Assembly: GCA_947472735.1 (NCBI GenBank)
Contig: CANJBY010000004.1
Span: 24,311-88,310, forward strand
DNA from: Sphingomonadaceae bacterium
GTDB taxonomy: Bacteria > Pseudomonadota > Alphaproteobacteria > Sphingomonadales > Sphingomonadaceae
DNA: 64,000 bases
Reading direction: 5' to 3'
A program made the position numbers and the translations under genes. This document shows positions 1 through 8,307 of this stretch, one piece after another. Under the pieces are notes generated by a model that did no database searches, was not told the origin of the DNA, and worked only from the letters and a program-made list of their open reading frames with translations. How positions within the stretch are numbered: the first letter of the stretch is position 1; each line of letters begins with the position of its first letter.

Positions 1-1019
1 ACCTCAACCCCGAGGCTTATGCCCCCTTTCGTGATCCACGTGACTACATCCTGAGCTGGACCGACCAGATCTGGATCGACAAGGGTCTTGGCCGGCTGGG
101 CGAACACTATGCAGACGATATCAAGGTTCACACTGCCTATGGCGAGACCTATGATTTCGATCATGTCCTGACCAACAGCGTCCAGAAAATGAGCGCTTTC
201 CCCAACGGCGGCGGCGGTTCGGGCGAAGACGTCGTGTGGGAACAGCGCGGCCCCATGGGCTTCATCAGTTCGCATCGCGTGCTCAAGACGGGTACCAATC
301 TGGGCTATTGGAACTATGGCCCCCCCACTGGTCGCAACTGGGTTTCGCGCACGATCGCACATTGCCTCGTGCAGGATGGCAAAGTGGTCGAAGAGTGGCT
401 GGTACGCGATGAATACGCGGTTCTTCAGTCGCTGGGGATTGACCCCGAACAGGTGGCGGCCGACATGCTACGCGCATCACCCGTGACCGGAGAACTCCTG
501 ACGATTACGGAGGATACGCCCGCCTTTTCGGGGACTTATCCCGATCCCGCCCGAGAAGGCATTTCTGGGAAGCGCCCCGATCGCTTCAACGAGGAATGCC
601 AGGCGATCGCGGCCATGTATGACGAGGTATGGAACCGCAAGCGTTTCGACCGTGCCTCTGCCTATTGCGATCCGAAGGTTGTGTGCCACACCGTGCGCAT
701 GCACCGGGCACAGGGCATCGATGGTTATCAGCAACAAATCATCGACCTGCTGGCCGCCTTCCCTGACGGCCGTATCGAATTACGCGACGTTGTGGTGTGC
801 CAATCGAACGAACTGGGCATGCGCATCGCGGCGATCTGGACGATGCACGCGACTTACAGCGGCGTTCCGCTTTACGGCCCGCCTACCCGCACCCCGGTGA
901 AGATCATGGGGGCATCCCACTTCGAAATGAAGGACGGCAAGATCCTGCGCGAATGGCGCCTGTTCGATGAAATCGCAGTAATGGCCCAGATCATCGGAGC
1001 GCGCCAGACGCTTGCCTGA
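1..1019 (+). CDS. NTF2/SnoaL-like protein, 5' end outside window
   Basis: The ORF track starts this gene at an internal Met (189), but the same frame is open and protein-like back to base 3 (LNPEAYAPFRDPRDY...), so the true start lies upstream of the window. The product looks like two tandem SnoaL/NTF2-type cone folds: an N-terminal part with SHRVLKTGTNLGYW and a C-terminal part with ARGxDGYQQQ-like and FPDGRIELRDVV segments, as in ester cyclase / polyketide-cyclase-like proteins. Substrate cannot be told from the sequence. It is followed by a rho-independent terminator and faces the TonB-dependent receptor gene convergently. The family call is fairly safe; the reaction is unknown. Confidence 0.7.
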   Translation, partial: LNPEAYAPFRDPRDYILSWTDQIWIDKGLGRLGEHYADDIKVHTAYGETYDFDHVLTNSVQKMSAFPNGGGGSGEDVVWEQRGPMGFISSHRVLKTGTNLGYWNYGPPTGRNWVSRTIAHCLVQDGKVVEEWLVRDEYAVLQSLGIDPEQVAADMLRASPVTGELLTITEDTPAFSGTYPDPAREGISGKRPDRFNEECQAIAAMYDEVWNRKRFDRASAYCDPKVVCHTVRMHRAQGIDGYQQQIIDLLAAFPDGRIELRDVVVCQSNELGMRIAAIWTMHATYSGVPLYGPPTRTPVKIMGASHFEMKDGKILREWRLFDEIAVMAQIIGARQTLA

Positions 1020-1046
1020 TAGGCCGCGATACTATGAAACAGGAAA

Positions 1047-1077
1047 GGGGTGGCGCGCAGGCGCTGCCCCTTTTTTT
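1047..1077 (+). terminator. Rho-independent terminator after the NTF2-like gene
   Basis: A ten-base-pair stem (GGGGTGGCGC / GCGCTGCCCC, two G-T wobbles) with a GCAG loop is followed directly by seven T residues. It lies about 30 bases after the stop codon at 1019. Confidence 0.85.
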
Positions 1078-1230
1078 CAAAGCCCGTAGGCACTTGGGTC
1101 CGCCTGCCCCTCCGTCCCTGCCAAGCGCTACGGCGGAACTTTGACCTCAGCTTGCGACAGCCTGACAGGCCTCGCCTTGCTTCGATCTGTCTGTTGCAGA
1201 TTGTTGGAAGAGGATGAACGTCACCAACGA

Positions 1231-1262
1231 AAAAGGGGGCAGCTTTAGGGCTGCCCCCTTTC
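1231..1262 (-). terminator. Rho-independent terminator after the TonB-dependent receptor
   Basis: The stem AAAGGGGGCAG / CTGCCCCCTTT with a short loop reads on the minus strand into a T run (CCCCCTTTTT). It lies about 30 bases beyond the receptor stop codon at 1290. Confidence 0.85.
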
Positions 1263-1289
1263 CGGAAGGGTAGATAAGAGCCGAAAGAC

Positions 1290-3737
1290 TTAGAAAGTCA
1301 GTCGGGTACGAATGCCAAAGTTGCGTGGCATGCCCCAGTTCGCCTGCTGCAGCCCGTCACCGCCGGTCTGCGTACGCTGGTTCAGCATGTTGTCTTCGAT
1401 GTTTTCAACGAAGACTTCGACGCTGTAGCGGCGATCATAATCGGAAACCGCCAAGCGCAGGTCGCTCTGCGTAAAGCTCGGCTGGAAGCCCGACAAGTCG
1501 AACGGCAACCCCCCATGGGCAAAGTAGCTACTGCTATAGCGCATCTGTGCCTGCGGCGTCAGATAACCAAAACCTACGTCGATGTCATAGCTGGTACCAA
1601 TGGTGAAGCTGAACTCAGGCGTATATGGCGGGCGATACCCGGCCAGGTTGATAAAGCGGCTGGCGGGAACGGCACCGTTCAGTACCTGGAAACCACCCGG
1701 CAGGTTTATGCCGAACGAGGCGTATTCCGGGTCCTGGTAGGCTGCACCAAAAGAAATCCGCCAGTTTTCAACTGGCAGAACAGCGCCAGACACTTCGATA
1801 CCCTTGGCATTCAACACGCCGCCGTTTGACGACAGGGTAAGGAACGAGCCGGGATTGGCGGGGTTCGGGATCTGGAAGGTAGTAGCCAGATCCGAATAAC
1901 GCACCTGATAAAGGGCGATATTGAGTTCTGCCCGACGATCCCAGAAACGCGACTTGAGGCCAAGTTCAAACGACCGCGATTTCTGAGGCTGGGTAACAGT
2001 CCCGTTCTGGTTCATTGCCCCGGAAAGGAACCCTGTCGATGCAGTAAAATAGGCCATGACATCGTCAGCCAGGTCATATTCCGTACCAGCGCGCCACGTA
2101 ACGTTCTTAAACGTCGCCGTGACGTCACTCTTTGCCGTCGCAGTCGCGCTAACATAGGGAAACACGACACGAGGATCGTTGGGCGGGGTCGTTGGCGTCA
2201 AGCTGCCAACATAAGCCGCGTTACCGTTGATCGCATGCTTGCGCTCATTGTTATAACGCACGCCACCGATCACGCGCCACTGGGGCGAGAGCGAATAGGT
2301 CGCTTCACCAAACGCGCCAAGATAACGGCTGTCGATGAATTGCGTGGTGTTCGAGGTGGAGTTGATCAAGTTCGCAAGCGAAACCAGCGGCGTGCCGGTT
2401 TGCACGCGCAGAACCGTGCCGTTGGTTGAAACCGCAGTGGGCCGAGCGTTCAGGTCATCCACCGTATGACGCAGCGATGAATACGAGAAGAACAGTTCGT
2501 CATAGGACGCGTAACCGCCAAGAGTAAGCTGAAGCGGTCCATCCCACTGGGAAATCAGCTGAACTTCCTGAGTGTACGACTTGTTATTTTCCTCAACCCA
2601 TTCACGCGCATTCGGGTTAGAGCTGTAGTCCGCATCGTTGCCCAGCAGCGAAGTGTAATTGGTGAACGAAGTGATCGACCGCAGCAGCATGCTGCCCAGA
2701 CCCACATTGGCATCCAGCGTCGCGTTGGTCTCGCGCAGACGATCCTTGTTCACGAAATCGCGCGAAACCGTGCGCTTATCGAGGTTGGACATACCAGGCG
2801 TGCCATCGAGCATGTCAAACGCTACGGTGCCACCTGAACCGCGACGAGGGTTCTGACAATCAAACACCGGACCATAAGGGTCGGTTAGGCCATTTGCCTG
2901 AACGGTGCGGCAAGCGCCGTTGATCGCGAACATCCCCGCAGGGTTACCCTTTTCGGAAATGCTGGACACGCGAAGGGTAATGTCAAGATCGCTGCTGGGA
3001 TTGTACCGTGCCGACCCTCGCAACGAGAGCGTGTCAGCGACGCCAAGATTGCCGCCAACAAGATTTTTGACCCAGCCATCGCTCTTGTCGCTCAGTGCCG
3101 CAAAGCGCACCGCGAAATTGTCAGTAATCCCCGCATTTACATACATTTCGTTGCGGAATTCATTAAACCGGCTGTATCGGCTATCGATCCCAGCTGTAAT
3201 GCCCTGAGCCTTGATGTCCGGACCGTTGGAATAGAGATTGATCGCGCCGCCCAGCGTATTTCGACCGTAAAGCGTACCTTGCGGGCCACGCAATACTTCA
3301 ACGCGGCTCACGTCAAAAAAGGCGCGCGTCTGTTGCGAAGCCCGCGGCTTGTAAACGCCGTCGACAAAAACGCCGACAATCGATGCGGTATCACCATAGG
3401 TAGCGTTGGAGTTTGCGCCGCGCAGAGCGATCTTGGCGTCATTGCCTCCCTTGGCAAAAACAAGACCCGGTGCAAGCTGCTCGAGACGAGACACGTCCTT
3501 GATGCCAGAGCGCGCCAAATCTTCACTCGTCAAAGCTTGAACCGAGGCGCTGACGTCCAGCAGATTTTGCTCCCGCTTATTGGCGGTGACAACGATATCG
3601 GCCAGTCCTTCGTTGGAATCTTGCGCCGCAGCTTCGGGCGCGGAAGCCGTCTCGGCCATCGCCGAAACAGGCAGCGCAGCCATTGCAAGTACGGCACCCG
3701 CCGCGCTCGTCCTCAAAATTATCCGAGTCATCGTCAT
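1290..3737 (-). CDS. TonB-dependent outer-membrane receptor
   Basis: An 815-aa outer-membrane active transporter that takes up a ligand using energy from TonB-ExbBD. The N-terminus is a clear signal peptide ending near SAMAETA. It is followed by the sphingomonad-type TonB box/plug start (DIVVTANKREQNLLDVSAS), plug motifs (VEVLRGPQGTLYGRNTLGG) and a long beta-barrel ending in the typical terminal Phe (RTRLTF). The start is supported by a strong AGGGGGG ribosome-binding site before ATG. It is divergent from an MFS transporter and an asparaginase, which suggests one uptake-and-degradation cluster. The ligand cannot be predicted. Confidence 0.93.
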   Translation of the reverse strand: MTMTRIILRTSAAGAVLAMAALPVSAMAETASAPEAAAQDSNEGLADIVVTANKREQNLLDVSASVQALTSEDLARSGIKDVSRLEQLAPGLVFAKGGNDAKIALRGANSNATYGDTASIVGVFVDGVYKPRASQQTRAFFDVSRVEVLRGPQGTLYGRNTLGGAINLYSNGPDIKAQGITAGIDSRYSRFNEFRNEMYVNAGITDNFAVRFAALSDKSDGWVKNLVGGNLGVADTLSLRGSARYNPSSDLDITLRVSSISEKGNPAGMFAINGACRTVQANGLTDPYGPVFDCQNPRRGSGGTVAFDMLDGTPGMSNLDKRTVSRDFVNKDRLRETNATLDANVGLGSMLLRSITSFTNYTSLLGNDADYSSNPNAREWVEENNKSYTQEVQLISQWDGPLQLTLGGYASYDELFFSYSSLRHTVDDLNARPTAVSTNGTVLRVQTGTPLVSLANLINSTSNTTQFIDSRYLGAFGEATYSLSPQWRVIGGVRYNNERKHAINGNAAYVGSLTPTTPPNDPRVVFPYVSATATAKSDVTATFKNVTWRAGTEYDLADDVMAYFTASTGFLSGAMNQNGTVTQPQKSRSFELGLKSRFWDRRAELNIALYQVRYSDLATTFQIPNPANPGSFLTLSSNGGVLNAKGIEVSGAVLPVENWRISFGAAYQDPEYASFGINLPGGFQVLNGAVPASRFINLAGYRPPYTPEFSFTIGTSYDIDVGFGYLTPQAQMRYSSSYFAHGGLPFDLSGFQPSFTQSDLRLAVSDYDRRYSVEVFVENIEDNMLNQRTQTGGDGLQQANWGMPRNFGIRTRLTF

Positions 3738-3975
3738 GAATACCCCCCTGATTGTTTTACGCGAGACGCGTCATTGCGGCTCTTCCCAAACAATGTACTC
3801 CGGATGCATTTTGACGCAAGCGAAATTATTTTGATCTAAATCAATGTTATAAGCGAAATGCCCAATTTCCCCAAACTGCAGACATCCCTTTTGTGCAATA
3901 ATTGATTGCATCCCGCTGCACACGGTTGCATTTGAAACATAGCTTGCAGCCATTAGGTGCTAAAAGGGGTGAATT
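3738..3975. promoter_or_regulatory. Divergent promoter region between receptor and MFS gene
   Basis: This 238-bp AT-richer interval separates the divergent receptor and transporter genes and must hold both promoters. It contains an inverted repeat TGCAAT-AATTG-ATTGCA (3894-3910) and further TTGCA copies at about 3926 and 3944, roughly 18-20 bp apart. That is the layout of a shared operator, but the regulator is unknown. The MFS ribosome-binding site (AAAGGGGTG) lies at its right edge. Confidence 0.5.
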
Positions 3976-5229
3976 ATGATGCAGCAGCGTGCAGAAGATT
4001 TGGGATTGCCCAGCAGGCTGCGAGCATTGGCCTTCCTTGCGATCGCCTACATTTTTTACAGTTGGTCATGGAACACCGTAGACGTGCTGCGACCATACAT
4101 CGCTGCCGATCTTGGCCTGTCACTGACTGAAGCCGGCTCGCTTTACAGCGCTCAGGCATTGGGTGCGCTTTGCGGTGCGATCATCAATGGGCAGATTGCC
4201 GACCGCCTTGGGCGTCGTAACGCCCTTATGGCAGTGATGATCGGTTTTGGCACGATGCTAATCGCTGGAACGCTAGTCACCAGCTATCTTCAGGTGCTTG
4301 GGCAACGCTTCATGCTCGGTTATTTCACCGGCTCTATGTATCCGATTACAGTGGGCATCTACGCAGGCCTGTTTGGTCCCGCGGTGCGGGGCCGGGTGGC
4401 ATCGGTCATTATGGGATCGTCCTATCTGGCGGTTTCGCTACTCGGCATTGCTTCTGCTGCCGTTTTTTCGCGCAATGGCGATTGGCATGTCCTTCTTTGG
4501 GTAGGGATGGCGCCCATTGCACTGGCTTTCCTGGCGCCATTTGTAGTGCCTGACGATCGCAAGTTGATCGCCTTCGGTAGCGTTGAGGGAAGCCTCGGCC
4601 TGACGAAAGGCCTGCCCATCAAACAGCTGTTCGCGCCTGGACTTCGCCGGCAAACAATCATGCTGACTTTGGTATCAGGTCTGAACTTCTTTGCCTATCA
4701 GGCCTTCAGCGGCTGGGCGACCACCTATCTACGCAGCGTGCGCGGCTTCAATGACAGTGCCATTGGCGTATCGGTATCCTGGATGTTTGCAGGCAGTTTG
4801 CTCGGGGGATTTTTCTGGGGCTGGATTGGCGACCGTTTTGGCCGCAGGGCGGCGGCAAGTGGGTTTTTCGTGACCGCATTGCTGATCCTGATCTATCTTT
4901 ATGCGCCGATTTCACCGGTGGTGCTCAACTTAGTCGCGTTCGGCTATGGCGCCTGCCTGGCCTGCAGTGTGGTCTGGGGTCCATGGCTTGCGGAATTGTA
5001 TCCTCAGCACCTTAAGTCCACTGCGGCATCAATTTTCAATTGGGGTCGCATAGTGAGCTTTGTTGCGCCTCTCATCACTGGCCAGATGGCTGAACTCTTC
5101 GGGCTGCCCGCAACCATGACGGTTGCCAGTGTAGTCTTTTCGATCGCTGCGTTGATCTGGTTGCGCCTGCCGGAAACCTATCGTCCTGACGGGTTGACCC
5201 CCAAGCCCTCCACAAGCGCAAGCCAATGA
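3976..5229 (+). CDS. MFS transporter
   Basis: A 417-aa major facilitator permease with about twelve hydrophobic segments. The loop 2-3 signature GQIADRLGRR and its second-half counterpart GDRFGRR are both present, as in organic-acid/sugar-type proton symporters. ATG codons at 3976 and 3979 both lie behind AAAGGGGTG, so either may be used. The asparaginase gene follows after only 28 bases, suggesting co-transcription. The transported compound is not evident; a small amide or organic acid would fit the neighbours, which is inference. Confidence 0.85.
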   Translation: MMQQRAEDLGLPSRLRALAFLAIAYIFYSWSWNTVDVLRPYIAADLGLSLTEAGSLYSAQALGALCGAIINGQIADRLGRRNALMAVMIGFGTMLIAGTLVTSYLQVLGQRFMLGYFTGSMYPITVGIYAGLFGPAVRGRVASVIMGSSYLAVSLLGIASAAVFSRNGDWHVLLWVGMAPIALAFLAPFVVPDDRKLIAFGSVEGSLGLTKGLPIKQLFAPGLRRQTIMLTLVSGLNFFAYQAFSGWATTYLRSVRGFNDSAIGVSVSWMFAGSLLGGFFWGWIGDRFGRRAAASGFFVTALLILIYLYAPISPVVLNLVAFGYGACLACSVVWGPWLAELYPQHLKSTAASIFNWGRIVSFVAPLITGQMAELFGLPATMTVASVVFSIAALIWLRLPETYRPDGLTPKPSTSASQ

Positions 5230-5257
5230 TTTCAAGAAGCTCGCGAAAGCATGACGG

Positions 5258-6211
5258 ATGAAAATCGGCGTGTTTGCGATGGGCGGCACCATCGCCATGC
5301 GCAGTCAGCCTGGCGGGGGCGTTGCGCCTGAAGATGGGGCAGACGCCATTTGGTCAAGCGCCCACTTGGCCTCCGACATAACGGTAGAGCGGCATGATCT
5401 CGCGCTGAAACCCAGCGCCAGCGTTGATCTCTCTGACGTAGCGGCGCTGGCTGATGCGATCCAACGGGCCGCAGCCTATGGAATGAATGGCGCTGTCGTC
5501 ACCCACGGTACGGATACGCTTGAAGAAACTGCTTTCGCACTGGAACTGATGCTTGGCAACGCGATCCCTGTCGTCGTCACCGGTGCCATGCGAAGCGCAG
5601 ACAGCATAGGTGCGGATGGGCCGGCCAATTTGGCCGCGGCCATCAACATAGCGGCAGATCCCAAGGCCCGCGATTATGGCGTAATGGTTTTGTTCGGTGA
5701 TGAAATTCACGCGGCACACATGGTCCGCAAGGTGCACAGTGCCCGGCCTCATGCGTTCTCGTCGGAACCTTACGGGCCAATTGGTCACGTCGTCGAAAGT
5801 GTCGTCCACTTCGAAATGACCTCGTGCGTGGTCTTGCCTCGCCTGACGTTAGGCGGGCCCATCCCGGTAGTTCCGATACTCCAAGCAGGTATGGATCTTG
5901 AACCAGAGACAATTCGCGCCTTCAAAGGCACCGAAATCGCTGCGTTGATTATTGCCGGCGTGGGCGGTGGGCACGTGTCAGCCAGGGCCACACCTGCACT
6001 CGAGGCTTTGGCCCGTGAAAAACCAGTCGTGATTACTAGTAGGGTTGGCATGGGCCCGACGCTGCAAAACAGCTACGCGTATTCCGGCGGCGACATCGAC
6101 CTTCAGAAAAGGGGCGTGCTGAACGGCGGGCGCTGGCGCCCCAGCCAAGTTCGGATACTGGTACAACTGGCCCTGAGCAGCGGTAAAAGCCTCCGCGAAA
6201 TTCTGAAATAA
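5258..6211 (+). CDS. Asparaginase family amidohydrolase
   Basis: A 317-aa protein of the bacterial asparaginase/glutaminase fold, which hydrolyses asparagine (or related amides) to the acid and ammonia. Visible family motifs are the N-terminal MGGTIA with its nucleophilic Thr, the second-site motif VVTHGTDTLEETAF and the VVTGAMR segment. There is no export signal, so it is probably cytoplasmic. The C-terminus (LREILK) is close to the usual family end. The stop TAA (6209-6211) is the last base triplet before the left end of the IS3 element, so a loss of a few C-terminal residues cannot be excluded. Confidence 0.85.
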   Translation: MKIGVFAMGGTIAMRSQPGGGVAPEDGADAIWSSAHLASDITVERHDLALKPSASVDLSDVAALADAIQRAAAYGMNGAVVTHGTDTLEETAFALELMLGNAIPVVVTGAMRSADSIGADGPANLAAAINIAADPKARDYGVMVLFGDEIHAAHMVRKVHSARPHAFSSEPYGPIGHVVESVVHFEMTSCVVLPRLTLGGPIPVVPILQAGMDLEPETIRAFKGTEIAALIIAGVGGGHVSARATPALEALAREKPVVITSRVGMGPTLQNSYAYSGGDIDLQKRGVLNGGRWRPSQVRILVQLALSSGKSLREILK

Positions 6212-6241
6212 TGAGTAACCACCAGATTTCTGGACGCCTTC
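6212..6241 (+). repeat. Left terminal inverted repeat of the IS3 element
   Basis: Begins TGAGTAACCACC and ends GGACGCCTTC. It matches the reverse complement of 7401-7430 at 25 of 30 positions. Confidence 0.9.
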
Positions 6242-6270
6242 TATCCTAATTTTGAGGACAGGAGGCGACG

Positions 6271-6540
6271 ATGGGGAAGCCCAATTTCAGTGATGAGTTC
6301 AAGCGCGATGCGGTGGCCCAGATCACCGAACGTGGGTATCGGGTAGCGGAGGTCTCGCAGCGGCTCGGGGTCAGCGCGCACTCGCTGTATGCCTGGAAGC
6401 GGCAGCTGGGCAGGCAAGTGTCTGGTGATTCCGGCAAGGATGCTGAGATCCGCCAGTTGAAGCGCGAGCTGGCCCGGGTGACCGAGGAGCGCGACATCCT
6501 AAAAAAAGCCACCGCGTATTTCGCCAGGGATGCAAAGTGA
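6271..6540 (+). CDS. IS3-family transposase OrfA
   Basis: An 89-aa DNA-binding subunit. Residues 1-50 form the transposase-8 helix-turn-helix (VAEVSQRLGVSAHSLYAWKR). They are followed by a leucine-zipper-like helix (EIRQLKRELARVTEERDILK) that in the family mediates multimerisation. Near the end the codons CTA AAA AAA form an A-rich slippery site. The stop overlaps the GTG start of orfB, and a -1 shift at the A run enters the orfB frame without meeting a stop, allowing the OrfAB transposase to be made. Confidence 0.93.
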   Translation: MGKPNFSDEFKRDAVAQITERGYRVAEVSQRLGVSAHSLYAWKRQLGRQVSGDSGKDAEIRQLKRELARVTEERDILKKATAYFARDAK

Positions 6541-7412
6541 GATACGCGTTTGTTGCCGAGCATCGTGACCAGTTCAGGGTTCGGTCGATGTGTCGGTGTC
6601 TCCGCATCCAGCCCAGCGGTTTCTATGCTTGGCAGAAGAGGCCGCTGAGTCAGCGGGCTCAGGAAGATGCTCGGCAGACGAAGTTGATCCGGCAAGCCTG
6701 GAACGACAGCGGCAAGGTTTATGGCTACCGCAAGCTGCACGATGACCTGCTGGATCATGGCGAGACCTGCAGTCCGAACCGCGTTGCCCGGCTCACCAGG
6801 CTGGCCGGCATCAGGGCACAGATCGGCTACAGGCGTCGGCCGGGCAGCTATGGTGGCAAGCCGTCTTTGGCGGTCGACAACACTCTGGATCGTCAGTTCG
6901 ACGTAGCTGCGCCAGATCGGGCCTGGGTGACCGACATCACCTACATTCGCCCCCTGGAAGGCTTTGCCTATCTGGCTGTTGTGATCGATCTGTACTCCCG
7001 CCGCGTGGTGGGCTGGTCGATGCAAAGCCGGCAAACCACCGATGTGGTGCTGCAGGCGCTGCACATGGCTGTATGGCGGCGCAAACCGAAGCAGCGAGTA
7101 TTGATCCACTCGGATCAGGGCTCGCAGTTCACCAGCATGGACTGGGCCGCGTTCATCCGGGCTCACAATCTTGAGCACTCGATGAGCCGACGCGGCAACT
7201 GCCATGATAATGCCGTCGCCGAGAGCTTCTTCTCGTCGCTCAAGCGCGAGCGCATCCGGCGCCAGACATACAAAACCCGCGAAGAAGCCCGACAGGACGT
7301 GTTCGATTACGTCGAGATGTTCTACAACCCGGTGCGCAAGCAGGTCAGGAACGGGATGCTGTCACCCGCCGAGTTCGAACGGCAGCAGATTTTGAAAGCG
7401 GAAGGCGTCTAG
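6537..7412 (+). CDS. IS3-family transposase OrfB (DDE catalytic part)
   Basis: A 291-aa integrase-core protein. The HTH_21 segment (GKVYGYRKLHDDL) is followed by the rve catalytic core with the DDE residues visible in WVTDITYIRP, LIHSDQGSQF and NAVAESFFSSLK. The frame is -1 relative to orfA and the nominal start is GTG, so the active product is probably the OrfAB fusion made by frameshifting. The reading frame is intact, so the element may still be mobile. Confidence 0.93.
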   Translation: MRYAFVAEHRDQFRVRSMCRCLRIQPSGFYAWQKRPLSQRAQEDARQTKLIRQAWNDSGKVYGYRKLHDDLLDHGETCSPNRVARLTRLAGIRAQIGYRRRPGSYGGKPSLAVDNTLDRQFDVAAPDRAWVTDITYIRPLEGFAYLAVVIDLYSRRVVGWSMQSRQTTDVVLQALHMAVWRRKPKQRVLIHSDQGSQFTSMDWAAFIRAHNLEHSMSRRGNCHDNAVAESFFSSLKRERIRRQTYKTREEARQDVFDYVEMFYNPVRKQVRNGMLSPAEFERQQILKAEGV

Positions 7413-7430
7413 AAAACTAGGGGCTACTCA
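7401..7430 (-). repeat. Right terminal inverted repeat of the IS3 element
   Basis: Reads GAAGGCGTCTAG...GGGCTACTCA. It overlaps the last codons of orfB and is the inverted partner of 6212-6241. Confidence 0.9.
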
Positions 7431-7575
7431 GTGCGACAATGGAAAATACGGCTCAATCCGACGCATCTGCGCCTCGCTCAACAACCACAGATCAGACAAT
7501 CGCAGCGCCTCCTCAGCGCCGCCATTGAATCAGCCGATCGCCTCTCGCGCAAAGCAATTTAATGGGTCCTGAGCC
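7431..7575 (-). pseudogene. IS5-family element remnant (transposase N-terminus and one end)
   Basis: Not in the ORF track. On the minus strand a TTG start behind AGGAGG opens a frame reading LSDLWLLSEAQMRRIEPYF, the characteristic N-terminus of IS5-family transposases. It is cut after PLSH by the IS3 right end. The outer end GGCTCAGGACCC (reverse complement of 7564-7575) looks like the terminal repeat of that element. The rest of the gene and the other end are gone, so this is a dead remnant exposed by the IS3 insertion or a later deletion. Confidence 0.8.
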
Positions 7576-7647
7576 TAGCCTGAATTCTCCAATTGATTTA
7601 ATGAATTACAACTGCATGCCGCGTGCAAATGAATTTAACCGGGAGGG

Positions 7648-8112
7648 TCATGAAACACCTTGATCGACCTTACTGTAAAGCTCTTTGACCGCTTCGATTA
7701 ACAGACCCACCAAGTTGCCGTAGGCAACGGACATAAGCCCATCCTTATTGGTCTGCACCGCTTCGGGCACAATGAGCGCCAACTCCTGGGCGATAAGACC
7801 AACGCCGCGATTGCCTGTGTCGCGCCGACTAAAGGTAACCCCACGGAGTTTCCGGACCCGGTCCAGCGCGCCAGTGATCGTCTCGATGTCAGTCTTCAGG
7901 CGGGCGTCGGAATAGGCAGTAATGTCGCCTGTCGCTGTGATTGAACCCGAGACGGAAATGCTGCCGGTGAAGCTATCACCCGCCTTGTTGGCAGGCGTAA
8001 ATCCGAGTGCACCCGTCACATCGCCTGAGGTCATTGAGGAGCCGGTCGTGACCCGCCCTTTGGCGTCAACCGTGACCTTGAGATAAGTCCCGGCCGTCGC
8101 GCCGCTATCTGT
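7648..8112 (-). pseudogene. Phage tail-fibre C-terminal fragment with S74 chaperone domain
   Basis: The ORF track gives 128 aa from a Met at 8034, but the same frame is protein-like further upstream (TDSGATAGTYLKVTVDAKGR), a typical tail-fibre repeat, to about 8112, where homology-like sequence stops without a start codon. The C-terminal part is the peptidase S74 intramolecular chaperone domain (YSDARLKTDIETI, GVGLIAQEL). The Ser-Lys pair expected for autocleavage is in YSDARLK. The fibre shaft is missing; the gene is truncated and joined to a ParB-like fragment. It is probably not functional unless expressed from an unseen start. Confidence 0.75.
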
Positions 8113-8213
8113 GCGACCTGCTCGTCCGAGTGCGTGCGGGAGTTACGCGCGTAGGGCGTGATCTTCTCTATCGGCCAGAGCTCACTGCTCTGGGCCGGCC
8201 AGTCCTGATCCAT
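8100..8213 (-). pseudogene. ParB/Srx-fold N-terminal fragment
   Basis: From ATG 8213 the minus strand encodes WPIEKITPYARNSRTHSDEQ followed by VAQIAA, the opening of ParB-like nuclease domains often attached to phage adenine/cytosine methyltransferases. The family normally continues with a conserved helix, but here the reading changes abruptly to sequence whose other frame is tail fibre. The join lies within about 8100-8113. The remaining domain, including its catalytic residues, is gone. Confidence 0.65.
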
Positions 8214-8307
8214 AGATGTCCTTGAAATGGGTTCGGCCGCAGGAGCCCGGAGAGCTTGCGGCACTTGTTTGCAATGTCAGTAAGCCGCTATGAGAGCAGC
8301 GGAGGTG

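Larger units (their letters stand above)
6212..7430 (+). mobile_element. Complete IS3-family insertion sequence
   Basis: A 1219-bp element bounded by 30-bp imperfect terminal repeats (25 of 30 identical) starting TGAGTA and ending TACTCA. It carries the two overlapping frames orfA and orfB, with a slippery A-run between them. The left end directly follows the asparaginase stop codon. The right end abuts a remnant of an IS5-family element. The flanking triplets (TAA left, GTG right) are not a target-site duplication, so a flank was rearranged after insertion. Confidence 0.93.

Noticed and set aside
6246-7205. A 319-aa minus-strand ORF inside the IS3 element
   Set aside because: Antisense to the DDE transposase frame.
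7640-7650. Copy of the tRNA-Ser 3' end (CGGGAGGG) as a left attachment site
   Set aside because: Only eight bases match, which is expected by chance in this GC-rich DNA.
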